Positions 8,401 through 15,599 of a DNA stretch of 31,527 nt are shown one piece after another. The position numbers and the translations under genes are program-made. How positions within the stretch are numbered: position 1 is the first letter of the stretch; every line of letters starts with the position of its first letter. The stretch comes from Bacilli bacterium (GTDB taxonomy: Bacteria; Bacillota_I; Bacilli_A; RF39; UBA660): NCBI GenBank assembly GCA_028684735.1, contig JAQUFI010000002.1, positions 1 to 31,527 of the forward strand, written 5' to 3'. Below the pieces are notes generated by a model that searched no databases, was not told the DNA's origin, and saw only the letters and a list, made by a program, of their open reading frames with translations.

Positions 8401-8923
8401 AATGAATTATCCCGTGTTTTATAAATAAATTATTAGCATCTCTAACTCTCATAACAGGATTTTCACCATGATACAAAACATCAATTATTTCTTTATCTTC
8501 AATTATAATAAGATTAGCTTTAGTTACTATATCTATCTTTTTATCTTTTAATTTCTTAGACAAATATTTGTCTATAAACTTTTCAAAATCTTTAGTATCA
8601 ATTATATCAAAAGTATCTAAATAAATAACATTATCTTCAATTTCTTCTGCCATAATTAATTTTTTCAATGATTTTTCAAAACTTTTAATATCTGCGTCTC
8701 TAGAAGAACCAATATAGATTACAATATCTGGATTATCAATTAAATAACTATCAATTTCTTCTAATTTTATTTCTCCTAAAAACTCTGTCATAACGGAATT
8801 GTTTTTATTATATTCTTTAGTCACGTTATACCAAGAAATTAAATACAAAACAAGAGCAACTGTAAGCGCCATAACAAATAATAAGATTATATAATTTTTT
8901 GCTGGTATTTCTTTTTTGCTCAC
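8393..8923 (-). CDS. Single-pass membrane protein with possible Cys-less thioredoxin-like domain, function unknown
   Basis: About 176 aa: one N-terminal transmembrane segment (IILLFVMALTVALVLYLI) and an extracytoplasmic domain with a thioredoxin-like order of elements (DIVIYIGSSRD strand, long helix, NVIYLDTFDI strand, KANLIIIEDKEIIDVLYHG strand pair). It contains no cysteine, so any thioredoxin relationship is structural only. An ATG at 8935 is in frame but has its only AG-rich element directly abutting it; a GTG at 8923 follows GGGTGAT at good spacing and leaves about 20 nt behind the -10 box at 8951-8956, so I prefer it. Overlaps trmL by 8 bp. Not recognised as a named family. Confidence 0.7.
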   Translation of the reverse strand: MSKKEIPAKNYIILLFVMALTVALVLYLISWYNVTKEYNKNNSVMTEFLGEIKLEEIDSYLIDNPDIVIYIGSSRDADIKSFEKSLKKLIMAEEIEDNVIYLDTFDIIDTKDFEKFIDKYLSKKLKDKKIDIVTKANLIIIEDKEIIDVLYHGENPVMRVRDANNLFIKHGIIHYD

Positions 8924-9002
8924 AATATCACCCATACCTTTTCTAATATCATTTTATCATACATATTATTTGTTTTCAATAAAAGATATGCTTTTTTTTA
9001 GC

Positions 9003-9026
9003 AAAAGAGAACTTTAATAGTTCTCT
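9003..9026 (-). terminator. Probable terminator of the AAA+ ATPase gene
   Basis: Stem 9006-9013 with 9019-9026 (AGAGAACT pairs) with the gene's TAA (9014-9016) in the loop. The U tract on the minus strand is short (four), so strength is uncertain. Confidence 0.55.
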
Positions 9027-10054
9027 GCATTATTTTTAATATCTTCGACATTTACAATTGGTAAAACAATGTTTTCTTCTTCACACTCATCTTTAAAATC
9101 TTCACGAAACTTATTTAATTCCTTAACGATACTATCTGGATATATTCTTTTACTATTTCGAATAGCTTCATATACATCTTCCACATTAACTTCATTTTTA
9201 TTATTAAATAAAGCATGCGAGAAAGCTTGAGTTAATACCGAAAAGGAGACATCAGGATACATTGCCGCTAACCCATAAACACGCTTAAATTCAGAAGTTG
9301 CACTGACAATTGAACCCATTATCTTTTTAGTGACATAGTCATTATACTTGAATTTAATACCTGTTTTCTTTTCAATTTTAGGTAATGACTCCATTAAAAT
9401 CTTAACTGTTGTTGGTTCATCTGGTTCTTCAACATCAATTCGATCAAATCTTCTTAGAAAAGCACGATCCCTTACAATATAGGTTTCATATTCCATCGTC
9501 GTCGTAGCTCCAATGGCTTTAACATCACCGCGGTCTAAAGCTGGTTTCAAGATATTTGCTAAATCCATTGGTCCTTCACCAACACCACCAATTAAAGTAT
9601 GAACTTCATCAATAAAAATAATGGTTTTATCTAACGTTTTAAGTTCATCAACTAAAGCTGTAATAACCATTTCTTCCTTACCATCAACTGTTATTTTCCC
9701 AAGCAAAGAATTGGAACCAACTTTAATAATGCGATATCCTTTTAATGCATTAGGTACCATATCTCTTTGAATTAAATAAGCTAATCCTTCAACAATTGCT
9801 GTTTTACCAATCCCTGCTTTACCAATCAATAATCCCGATTTTTCAGGAGTAAGTAAGACAATAATTAATTTCTTTATTTCTGATTCTCTAGCAATAGCTG
9901 GATTAGTAATATAATCTTTAGCGGTTAAATCTTCAGCATACATTCTTAAAACCGTTAAATTAGAAGGCAATGGTGCTGGAATGATTAAACCATTTTGATT
10001 ATTAACTTTAGAATTACCACTATCAAAATCAATTATTTCAATATCGTTATTCAT
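9014..10054 (-). CDS. Stand-alone Clp/Hsp100-type AAA+ ATPase (single D1-like module)
   Basis: A 346-aa ATPase that matches only the first ATPase module of ClpA/ClpB/ClpC: NPAIARESEIKKL before the P-loop, Walker A GKAGIGKTA (78-86), Walker B IIFIDEVHTLIGG (145-157), sensor-1 GATTTMEYE (182-190) and paired arginine-finger residues in FLRRFDRI (201-202), then the helical lid. There is no Clp N-domain, no second AAA module and no ClpP-docking IGF/L loop that I can see, so it is not a normal Clp unfoldase. The first 35 residues are unrelated and probably disordered. It follows the membrane thioredoxin gene by 1 bp, and its AAGGAGG lies within the end of that gene, so the two should be made together. 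Function unknown; remodelling of a specific partner is a reasonable guess. Confidence 0.85.
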   Translation of the reverse strand: MNNDIEIIDFDSGNSKVNNQNGLIIPAPLPSNLTVLRMYAEDLTAKDYITNPAIARESEIKKLIIVLLTPEKSGLLIGKAGIGKTAIVEGLAYLIQRDMVPNALKGYRIIKVGSNSLLGKITVDGKEEMVITALVDELKTLDKTIIFIDEVHTLIGGVGEGPMDLANILKPALDRGDVKAIGATTTMEYETYIVRDRAFLRRFDRIDVEEPDEPTTVKILMESLPKIEKKTGIKFKYNDYVTKKIMGSIVSATSEFKRVYGLAAMYPDVSFSVLTQAFSHALFNNKNEVNVEDVYEAIRNSKRIYPDSIVKELNKFREDFKDECEEENIVLPIVNVEDIKNNAENY

Positions 10055-10055
10055 A

Positions 10056-10475
10056 CTATGCCTCCTTTATATATTCAGTTTTAATTAATCTTTTTATAAT
10101 ATAATCATAATCAGCTGTCCCTGTAATCCGATCATATTTAGTTTTTTCCTCACCATCAAATATAAAGATAGTAGTTGGGGTAGCTTCAAAATTAATTTTA
10201 GATTCTAATTTGGTTTTTTCATTTTTATTTAATAATTCAATATCTAAATAATTAAAAGTCACTTTATATTGACGGATAACTCTATTTAATTTACTTAAAT
10301 AATCCTTACAATAATTACAATTTTCTTGACCTAAAACCAAAATAAAGTCTTCTTGATCACTAATAAGTTGTTCATATTCCTGAAAATTAATATTTTTTAT
10401 GTCACCTTTAGTATAATTCATTAATAAAATGAAAACTAGAAAGATGGATATCACAATAATAATGTATTTTTTCAT
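10056..10475 (-). CDS. Membrane-anchored thioredoxin-like protein with CNYC motif
   Basis: About 139 aa: an N-terminal membrane anchor (residues 4-20) followed by an extracytoplasmic thioredoxin domain with the active-site motif ENCNYCK (C53, C56) and the cis-Pro loop in FEATPTTIFIF. It should carry out thiol-disulfide exchange on the outer face of the membrane. An upstream in-frame ATG (10487) is itself part of the ribosome binding site ATGGAGGAT, so the ATG at 10475 is the likely start. It is the first gene of a two-gene unit with the AAA+ ATPase. The direction of the reaction (oxidase or reductase) cannot be told from sequence. Confidence 0.85.
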   Translation of the reverse strand: MKKYIIIVISIFLVFILLMNYTKGDIKNINFQEYEQLISDQEDFILVLGQENCNYCKDYLSKLNRVIRQYKVTFNYLDIELLNKNEKTKLESKINFEATPTTIFIFDGEEKTKYDRITGTADYDYIIKRLIKTEYIKEA

Positions 10476-10515
10476 TTTATCCTCCATATTATACTAATTA
10501 TATACTAAAATAAGT

Positions 10516-10550
10516 AAAAAAAAAAGAGTTTTAATTAGTATTCTCTTTTT
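10516..10550 (-). terminator. Terminator of the LysM gene
   Basis: Stem 10521-10528 with 10543-10550, with the TAA (10531-10533) in the loop; ten consecutive U on the minus strand (complement of 10516-10525). Confidence 0.75.
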
Positions 10551-10977
10551 TGTAAACAATAATTTGATCAGGACTAACATAAACTTCTTCATTTAAAGTC
10601 AATAATTTATTTAAATCAATATTCAGTTTTGATGCGATACCTTGGATTGTATCACCTTCACTTGTTATATACATATCATCATTAGGAATTAAAATCTCCT
10701 GTCCTGGATAAATATAATCATCTGGATTTAAACCATTTAATCTTACTAAGTTATCAAAATTAACATTAAATCTTCTAGCAATCGCATATAGATTGTCACC
10801 ACGTTCAACGTTATATACAATAACTCCATTATTACCCATATCTGGAACAATAATATTCATCCCTGGCATGACCATAACATTACCATTTATTCGTCTTAAT
10901 TCTTCAACTGTTGTCCCTAACTTTTGAGCAATCGTTTCAATCGTTTCACCAGGCATTATTTGATATATTTGATACAT
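10531..10977 (-). CDS. Triple LysM-domain protein without signal peptide (possible spore coat/morphogenesis protein)
   Basis: A 148-aa protein composed of three LysM repeats (about 2-46, 53-98 and 101-143). Typical elements are PGETIETIAQKLGTTVEELRRIN, ERGDNLYAIARRFNVNFDNLV and SEGDTIQGIASKLNIDLNKLL. LysM modules bind N-acetylglucosamine polymers such as peptidoglycan. There is no signal peptide or membrane segment, so it would stay in the cell that makes it; this is the situation of SafA-type proteins, which act from the mother cell on the forespore cortex side. It is divergent from a CotY/CotZ-like coat gene, which supports a sporulation role. That role is inference. Start follows GAGGTGATAAA. 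Confidence 0.88.
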   Translation of the reverse strand: MYQIYQIMPGETIETIAQKLGTTVEELRRINGNVMVMPGMNIIVPDMGNNGVIVYNVERGDNLYAIARRFNVNFDNLVRLNGLNPDDYIYPGQEILIPNDDMYITSEGDTIQGIASKLNIDLNKLLTLNEEVYVSPDQIIVYKKENTN

Positions 10978-11152
10978 TTTATCACCTCATTATAATATAT
11001 GCGAGTGTCATAGGGGTGATATAAAAACAAGGTTAAATTGTCTAATTTAAAAATGATAATACGACTTTTTAAGTATAAATAGGTTAATTATTCACACTAT
11101 TTTTTATAATAGGAATATCTTATTAATGAAAATAAATGAAGGGGTGGATTAT

Positions 11153-11590
11153 ATGTGTATCAACGAAAAAAAAGATTGCAACTGCATTGCTGAAATTCTT
11201 AAAGTTATCTTAATCTTACAACAAAATGCTTGCCCAGATGAAGCATGCTTAGAAACTTGTGATCGTGGCTTTTTAGGTTGCAATGTTGCTTCTGTAAAAT
11301 GTAATACAAGACCAATTATGCTATTTACAAGTTGCGGAAATGGTGAACCTTGGTCAATGCCAATCAATAAAGCAGATGATAACTGTCAAAACCAAGGTCC
11401 TAAATCTTGTGTCTTTAGAATTGAAAAATTAGATGAATGCTGTGCAACTTTTAGAGTATTAGCTCCAAATCCAGACAGTTGTGAAGCAACAACTAGACCA
11501 TATGTGGAAACAAATTCTTTCTTTACAATGAATTTAGAATGTGTTTGCAGCATCAGATGTTTACCTGATACTTATGTTGATTGTGTTTAG
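11153..11590 (+). CDS. Cysteine-rich spore coat protein, CotY/CotZ/ExsY family
   Basis: A 145-aa protein with 18 cysteines. It follows the CotY/CotZ/ExsY pattern throughout: a helical start (NCIAEILKVILILQQNAC), CDRGFLG, a block ending in NTRPIMLFTSCGNGEPW, SCVFRIEKLDECCATFRVL, and the C-terminal FTMNLECVCSIRCLPD. These proteins self-assemble through disulfides into the outer coat or exosporium lattice of spores; it is the clearest evidence in the window that the organism sporulates. An in-frame ATG lies at 11126, but the one at 11153 has AAGGGGTGG at proper spacing and begins with the expected short Cys-rich N-terminus. Its terminator follows the stop by two bases. Confidence 0.9.
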   Translation: MCINEKKDCNCIAEILKVILILQQNACPDEACLETCDRGFLGCNVASVKCNTRPIMLFTSCGNGEPWSMPINKADDNCQNQGPKSCVFRIEKLDECCATFRVLAPNPDSCEATTRPYVETNSFFTMNLECVCSIRCLPDTYVDCV

Positions 11591-11592
11591 TT

Positions 11593-11619
11593 AAGAGATG
11601 TTTATCATCTCTTTTTTTC
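11593..11619 (+). terminator. Terminator of the CotY/CotZ-like gene
   Basis: Stem 11593-11600 with 11606-11613 (AAGAGATG pairs), loop tttat, followed by a run of T. Confidence 0.85.
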
Positions 11620-11673
11620 TTGAAATAGAGGACTATCTATGATATATTATAAATAATATATGGAGGAATATAA

Positions 11674-13077
11674 ATGGATTATATCAAAGATTTTATAAAT
11701 GCTATGTTAGGTAGTTTTAAAAAAGACAATCTTAGACAAGATAAAACAACGGAGCCTAGTAACCCCTTTCAAAAAAAACAATTATTAGGTGTTCCTGAAT
11801 CATCGATCATCAACCCTATTAAAATTCAACAACAAAAAAAGAAGTTTTTTTATTTAACAATCATTGTTATTGTGATTGCTCTTATTATTGGTCTCATTGC
11901 TTTTTTTGGAGTTCGTGGTAATTATTGTACAAATATAGAAAAAATAACCAAAGAAATCGTTTTAAATTACGCTGAAAAAGAAGCCCTTCTCCCAATGATT
12001 GAAGGAGAGCACATTATCATTGACTTAAGCCAAATAGACGACCCAATTATGTTTAATGATAAAGAGTGTGGCGGAACTGTAAAAATCACTAAATACCAAG
12101 ATAAATATATTCCCACTATTGATTTAACTGATTGTAATTACTGTACCACTAGTAAAAGGTATCCTAAATGGAGTAATGAAACTGACAAATACAACGACAA
12201 AGAAGTAATTGTTGATGTGATTCCATATTATAATTATTATACAGTAGAAAACAGTAATACTGCTTGGACAGGTTGGACACCAGAAGAGGAAATCAATCCT
12301 AAAGAAGATGAAAAATACAAAGTAAAATTACCTAAAAACTTAAATATTTTACCCAAATTAAATGACAATGTAGAAATCGTAAAATATGATGTGGAAACTA
12401 AAAATTATTATAGTTATCGCGATAAAATGTGGAAGTTTTACCGATATAATATAAATACTTATAGTGATTTTTCTTCAACTGCACCTACTGGTTACCCTAA
12501 GAAAGATACCAGTACTTTGATAATAACCGAGCAAACAGAGTGGTCACCAAACTACCCTGACACCTACGAATATCGCAACATCTATACTAAAACAGGTTAC
12601 CGTTGGTATTATGAAGAAAACAATGAAAAAAAGTATTGGAACAATGGTGAATATACACCTGATAGCCCTGGTGAAAAATACCGAAAAGATCTTTCAGATA
12701 GTATTAATGTCTATTCCTATGTTGATTCTAAATGGCGATGGAGTTATGGTGAACAGTTAAGAGGTTATGGTAGTTATCGTTCAACCCCTGATAATTACTA
12801 TAAATATAAGGATGAAGGTTTAACTATTTATAGTAATTGGTCAAACTTCAGTGACCGTTCATACCGTAATACTAGTAATGCTAGTTATCGTGAAGAAAAA
12901 ACCAATATTCACTATCGTTATCGCATTAATTATAATATTATCTCTAAAGCTATCTTTGGTAACACACCCGTTACTAAGGAAGATCTTCTAAAGAAATTAA
13001 ATCTATCAATTGAAGAAATAATTAAGGATCCAACCATTAAATTAGAAGTTACCTATAAGTTTAAATACAAAAAATAA
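11674..13077 (+). CDS. Membrane-anchored Tyr/Trp-rich protein, function unknown
   Basis: A 467-aa protein with a cytoplasmic N-terminus of about 57 residues, one transmembrane segment (58-80) and a large outer domain. The outer domain begins with a Cys-containing helical part (C85, then CGG and CNYC) and becomes strikingly rich in Tyr, Trp, Arg and Asn, with loosely repeated units of the type Trp-(Lys/Arg)-(Phe/Trp)-Tyr ... Tyr-(Ser/Arg)...Trp-Ser (DKMWKFYRYN, GYRWYYEE, SKWRWSYGE, YSNWSNFSDRSYR). I do not recognise a family. Composition suggests a surface or coat-associated beta-rich repeat protein. A strong GGAGG site precedes the ATG. It ends in a terminator shared with the convergent 110-aa gene. 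Confidence 0.8.
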   Translation: MDYIKDFINAMLGSFKKDNLRQDKTTEPSNPFQKKQLLGVPESSIINPIKIQQQKKKFFYLTIIVIVIALIIGLIAFFGVRGNYCTNIEKITKEIVLNYAEKEALLPMIEGEHIIIDLSQIDDPIMFNDKECGGTVKITKYQDKYIPTIDLTDCNYCTTSKRYPKWSNETDKYNDKEVIVDVIPYYNYYTVENSNTAWTGWTPEEEINPKEDEKYKVKLPKNLNILPKLNDNVEIVKYDVETKNYYSYRDKMWKFYRYNINTYSDFSSTAPTGYPKKDTSTLIITEQTEWSPNYPDTYEYRNIYTKTGYRWYYEENNEKKYWNNGEYTPDSPGEKYRKDLSDSINVYSYVDSKWRWSYGEQLRGYGSYRSTPDNYYKYKDEGLTIYSNWSNFSDRSYRNTSNASYREEKTNIHYRYRINYNIISKAIFGNTPVTKEDLLKKLNLSIEEIIKDPTIKLEVTYKFKYKK

Positions 13078-13095
13078 GCAGCAATGCTTATTTTT
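13070..13095. terminator. Bidirectional terminator in which two stop codons pair
   Basis: Stem 13070-13080 with 13085-13095, loop gcaa. The plus-strand TAA (13075-13077) lies in the left arm and base-pairs exactly with the minus-strand stop (13088-13090) in the right arm. Confidence 0.85.
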
Positions 13096-13420
13096 TATAC
13101 TCAATATCAATAATTTTATTAATTGGAATCAATTCATTATCCATTGTAACTAAATTATTATTATTCCTGCCAATTACTCTTTTAATAACTTTCCCCGTAT
13201 CCAAAGTTATTTCAACATCTGCCTTGTAAATATAATTTGATGAAGCAAATATCGTATTTATTTTTTGTTCGACATTTTGACCAATTAAACTTGGTAATTT
13301 ATTATCAAGTGATTTTTGAATCGTTCTTGGTTCTTCTTTATGGGAATAATATACCCGTTCATTATTTTTTGAATTATTCATATTTCGATTAGCATATACA
13401 CTAGGTAACTTTTTTTCCAT
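13088..13420 (-). CDS. Small hypothetical protein with C-terminal barrel-like domain
   Basis: A 110-aa soluble protein. The first half is polar and probably disordered; the second half (about 55-109) alternates short strands (YKADVEITLDTGKVIKRVIG, NNLVTMDNELIPINKIIDIEY) in a way that suggests a five-stranded SH3/Sm-like barrel. No family recognised. GAGGTG precedes the ATG. It lies just upstream of the SGNH gene segment on the opposite side of a short gap and may be transcribed separately; nearby coat-type genes leave a spore role open, without direct evidence. Confidence 0.65.
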   Translation of the reverse strand: MEKKLPSVYANRNMNNSKNNERVYYSHKEEPRTIQKSLDNKLPSLIGQNVEQKINTIFASSNYIYKADVEITLDTGKVIKRVIGRNNNNLVTMDNELIPINKIIDIEYKK

Positions 13421-13457
13421 ATTTCACCTCGATATATTTTATGCTAATACTTTTTTA

Positions 13458-14006
13458 TTATTCAATTACAGCATGATTTTGTGCATATTCAAAGATCAAT
13501 CTTTGACCTTCTCTAGATAGGTGAATACCCGCTTGACCACCCTTTGTTTCATAATAACCTTCTTTTAAATGACCTTCTTCATCTTTTAAAACTTCGGCTG
13601 AGTTTAAAAAAGGCACCTTTAATTCACTACACATCTCTAAGATATAGTAATTAAACTTATTTATTTTATCATTGGTTATTTTACCATTTTCATCAACAAA
13701 TTCAGCTACCGGAGAAATTGCTTGAATGATTAAAGTCGTCTTAGGACTAACTTCTTTAATCCCCATAATCAATTTTTTATAATTCTTAATAAAGAAATCC
13801 TTTTCCATATAAGATACACTATTAGTACCTAAGGTCATAATAACTTTAGAAGGTTGATGTTCTTTAAAGTTTTCAATAAATGTTTTCCCCGTATCAATAT
13901 GATTTATATAGATGGGAATTGATAAAGCATCTTCTGGATTGATACCTTCTTTATGCCATAATCTTTGACCTGGTATCATCTTATTGATAACATAATATAA
14001 GGCCAT
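13458..14006 (-). CDS. SGNH/GDSL hydrolase domain lacking its nucleophile block (downstream part of a split gene)
   Basis: 182 aa from the first ATG. SGNH block III is present (MTLGTNSVSY, N62 region) and the block V histidine is present (GIHLSREGQ, H162), but the Asp expected three residues before this His is Ala. Crucially, the block I nucleophile motif (IIFAGDSM) is encoded in the same frame immediately upstream of the ATG, between this ATG and the TAA of the preceding gene. A product started at 14006 would therefore lack the catalytic Ser. GCAGGAGAT before the ATG could act as a ribosome site, but it also encodes Ala-Gly-Asp of block I. Active members are esterases or acyl hydrolases of surface polymers. 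Either the gene is broken, or the stop is bypassed. Confidence 0.8.
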   Translation of the reverse strand: MALYYVINKMIPGQRLWHKEGINPEDALSIPIYINHIDTGKTFIENFKEHQPSKVIMTLGTNSVSYMEKDFFIKNYKKLIMGIKEVSPKTTLIIQAISPVAEFVDENGKITNDKINKFNYYILEMCSELKVPFLNSAEVLKDEEGHLKEGYYETKGGQAGIHLSREGQRLIFEYAQNHAVIE

Positions 14007-14042
14007 TGAATCTCCTGCAAAGATTATATCATCAGTATATTA
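14007..14042 (-). other. In-frame stop and GDS nucleophile block between the two halves of the Ig-like/SGNH gene
   Basis: The minus-strand frame of the upstream gene continues through its TAA (14040-14042) as YTDDIIFAGDS and then into the ATG at 14006, with no frameshift. Those eleven codons supply SGNH block I, so both halves look like one ancestral reading frame of 408 sense codons plus this one TAA. No ATG, GTG or TTG exists in these eleven codons. Confidence 0.8.
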
Positions 14043-14684
14043 ACTACCCAAATCTTCTGTTTCAGGGATTAAAACATCGACAAATAAACCATCCAAATCA
14101 AAATCTTTAATGCTCATTGTCAGTGGTGATTTAGCAGATACAATAACTTTTCTAGTATTCTTTGTTTTATTACCACTACTATCAGTAACTGTATAGACGA
14201 GTTCATATTCTCCTTCTTTAGAAACATCAACTTTCCCTGTTACTTTGACCTTATTAGTAATTTCACCATCATAGTTATCAAAAGCTGCATATCCTGGTTC
14301 AATATATTTATTGTTTAAGATAATAGTTACACTATTCCCTTTAGTTAAAACAATTTCTGGTTTTTTCGTATCTTTTATCTCAATATCTTTAATAACTTCA
14401 TATTCTTTACCATCAACTTTATAAGTGAAAGTTACCTGATACTTACCAATTTTTGTATTATAAATATTATTGGTTACAATTACTTTATCGGTTATATCGT
14501 TACCTTTGAAAGTTGCTGTAAAATTATCTTGATAGACATCACCAACATTCATTACTCGATTCTTCATTTGAACTTCAAAATCATTATTATTTAATAGTGA
14601 ACTAATAATAAAGATAATGATTAAAATTATGATAAATAAAATACTAACATTTTTAATCTTTATCTTTTTTTTCCTTTTAGCCAT
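14040..14684 (-). CDS. Membrane-anchored protein with Ig-like (DUF5011-type) domains; upstream part of a split SGNH gene
   Basis: 214 aa: basic N-terminus, a transmembrane anchor (13-31), a first beta-rich domain (about 35-108) and a DUF5011-like Ig domain (about 109-185) with its signature KYIEPGYAAFDNYDGEITN and GEYELVYTVTDSSGNKT. It ends in a linker, VDVLIPETEDLGS, directly before TAA; the same frame then runs into the SGNH nucleophile motif. The intact ancestral protein would be an extracellular SGNH hydrolase held off the membrane by an Ig-like stalk. GGAGG precedes the ATG. There is no terminator between the two halves, so both remain on one transcript. Confidence 0.85.
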   Translation of the reverse strand: MAKRKKKIKIKNVSILFIIILIIIFIISSLLNNNDFEVQMKNRVMNVGDVYQDNFTATFKGNDITDKVIVTNNIYNTKIGKYQVTFTYKVDGKEYEVIKDIEIKDTKKPEIVLTKGNSVTIILNNKYIEPGYAAFDNYDGEITNKVKVTGKVDVSKEGEYELVYTVTDSSGNKTKNTRKVIVSAKSPLTMSIKDFDLDGLFVDVLIPETEDLGS

Positions 14685-14745
14685 AATATTCCTCCACTTT
14701 ATATGTTATATTATAACATGTTTTTATCATTTTGACTTATATATT

Positions 14746-15540
14746 TTAATTGTTCTCTAAACCACGAGAAATAATGATTCCTCCAACCAATAATATTAAT
14801 GCAATGATAACTTCACCTAATGTGTAATTATAATTGAAAGTTTCAAAAAATAACATAACTATCGAAGTTATGACTAATCCATATATCATAAAATAAGTCT
14901 CAATTCGAAATCTATTTAATAGATAACTCATCACTTTAATCATCACTAAAGACCCAATAATAATTCCAATAAAAAAAGGCAATAATATTTTTAAACTTTC
15001 AATTTGATAAATTGTACTAAAAGTATTGATGATTAATTCATAGCATCCTAGCATCATTAAAATAGCTGTCCCACTAACCCCTGGTACAATCATTGTAAAA
15101 GCTTCAATCATTCCAATAAAGACTAAAGAAAGAAACGATGGATCAGTTACATTCAATTTCCAATCACAAGTATTTAAAAGCAATAGAATTAGACAAGGAA
15201 TAGACATAATAACGACATTTTTCAAGGTATATGACCCCTTAATTACCTTTTGGACACTATCAACACCACCAATAATCAAACCAATAAAAAGTAACATAGT
15301 CGCAAGATAATACTTTTCTAATGAAAATACAATTAGGTTACTAAAGATGACAATGGAAAGTCCGATTCCAATACCGAGTTTACCCAAAAAAAGACTATTC
15401 TTTTTAGGGTGTTGAAAAAAATTACTTATAGCATCAATTCCACAATCATATACACCTAAGGTAATAGCTAACATCCCACCACTAACACCTGGTATAATTT
15501 TACCCAAACCAATAATCAAACCTTTAATTATTAACTTCAT
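14746..15540 (-). CDS. DUF368 membrane protein (PopT-type undecaprenyl-phosphate translocase)
   Basis: A 264-aa polytopic protein with two inverted copies of the DUF368 signature, KIIPGVSGGMLAITLGVYD near the N-terminus and MIVPGVSGTAILMMLGCYE in the middle, each starting a re-entrant-like loop. Members (PopT) have been shown to help return the lipid carrier undecaprenyl phosphate across the membrane for reuse in cell-wall synthesis. Length and topology are normal for the family. AAGGGGTCG precedes the ATG. The gene downstream of the P-type ATPase has no obvious terminator of its own. Confidence 0.9.
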   Translation of the reverse strand: MKLIIKGLIIGLGKIIPGVSGGMLAITLGVYDCGIDAISNFFQHPKKNSLFLGKLGIGIGLSIVIFSNLIVFSLEKYYLATMLLFIGLIIGGVDSVQKVIKGSYTLKNVVIMSIPCLILLLLNTCDWKLNVTDPSFLSLVFIGMIEAFTMIVPGVSGTAILMMLGCYELIINTFSTIYQIESLKILLPFFIGIIIGSLVMIKVMSYLLNRFRIETYFMIYGLVITSIVMLFFETFNYNYTLGEVIIALILLVGGIIISRGLENN

Positions 15541-15572
15541 ATTACGACCCCTTCTCGTAGTAAATTATATGC

Positions 15573-15599
15573 AAAAAAATAATGATTAACATTATTTTT
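15573..15599 (-). terminator. Terminator of the P-type ATPase gene
   Basis: Stem 15575-15584 with 15590-15599, loop attaa; seven U on the minus strand. Two bases of the stop codon (15598-15600) are in the stem. Confidence 0.75.

Noticed and set aside
10985..11015. Sigma-E-like boxes (ATA, 14 bp, CATAGGGG) in front of the CotY/CotZ-like gene
   Set aside because: The -10 match covers only CATA, and the start codon is about 140 bp away; not better than chance.
13458..14006. Treating the SGNH gene as a normal, complete gene starting at the ATG
   Set aside because: The start would remove the GDS nucleophile block, which is encoded in frame just upstream; see the split-gene finding.
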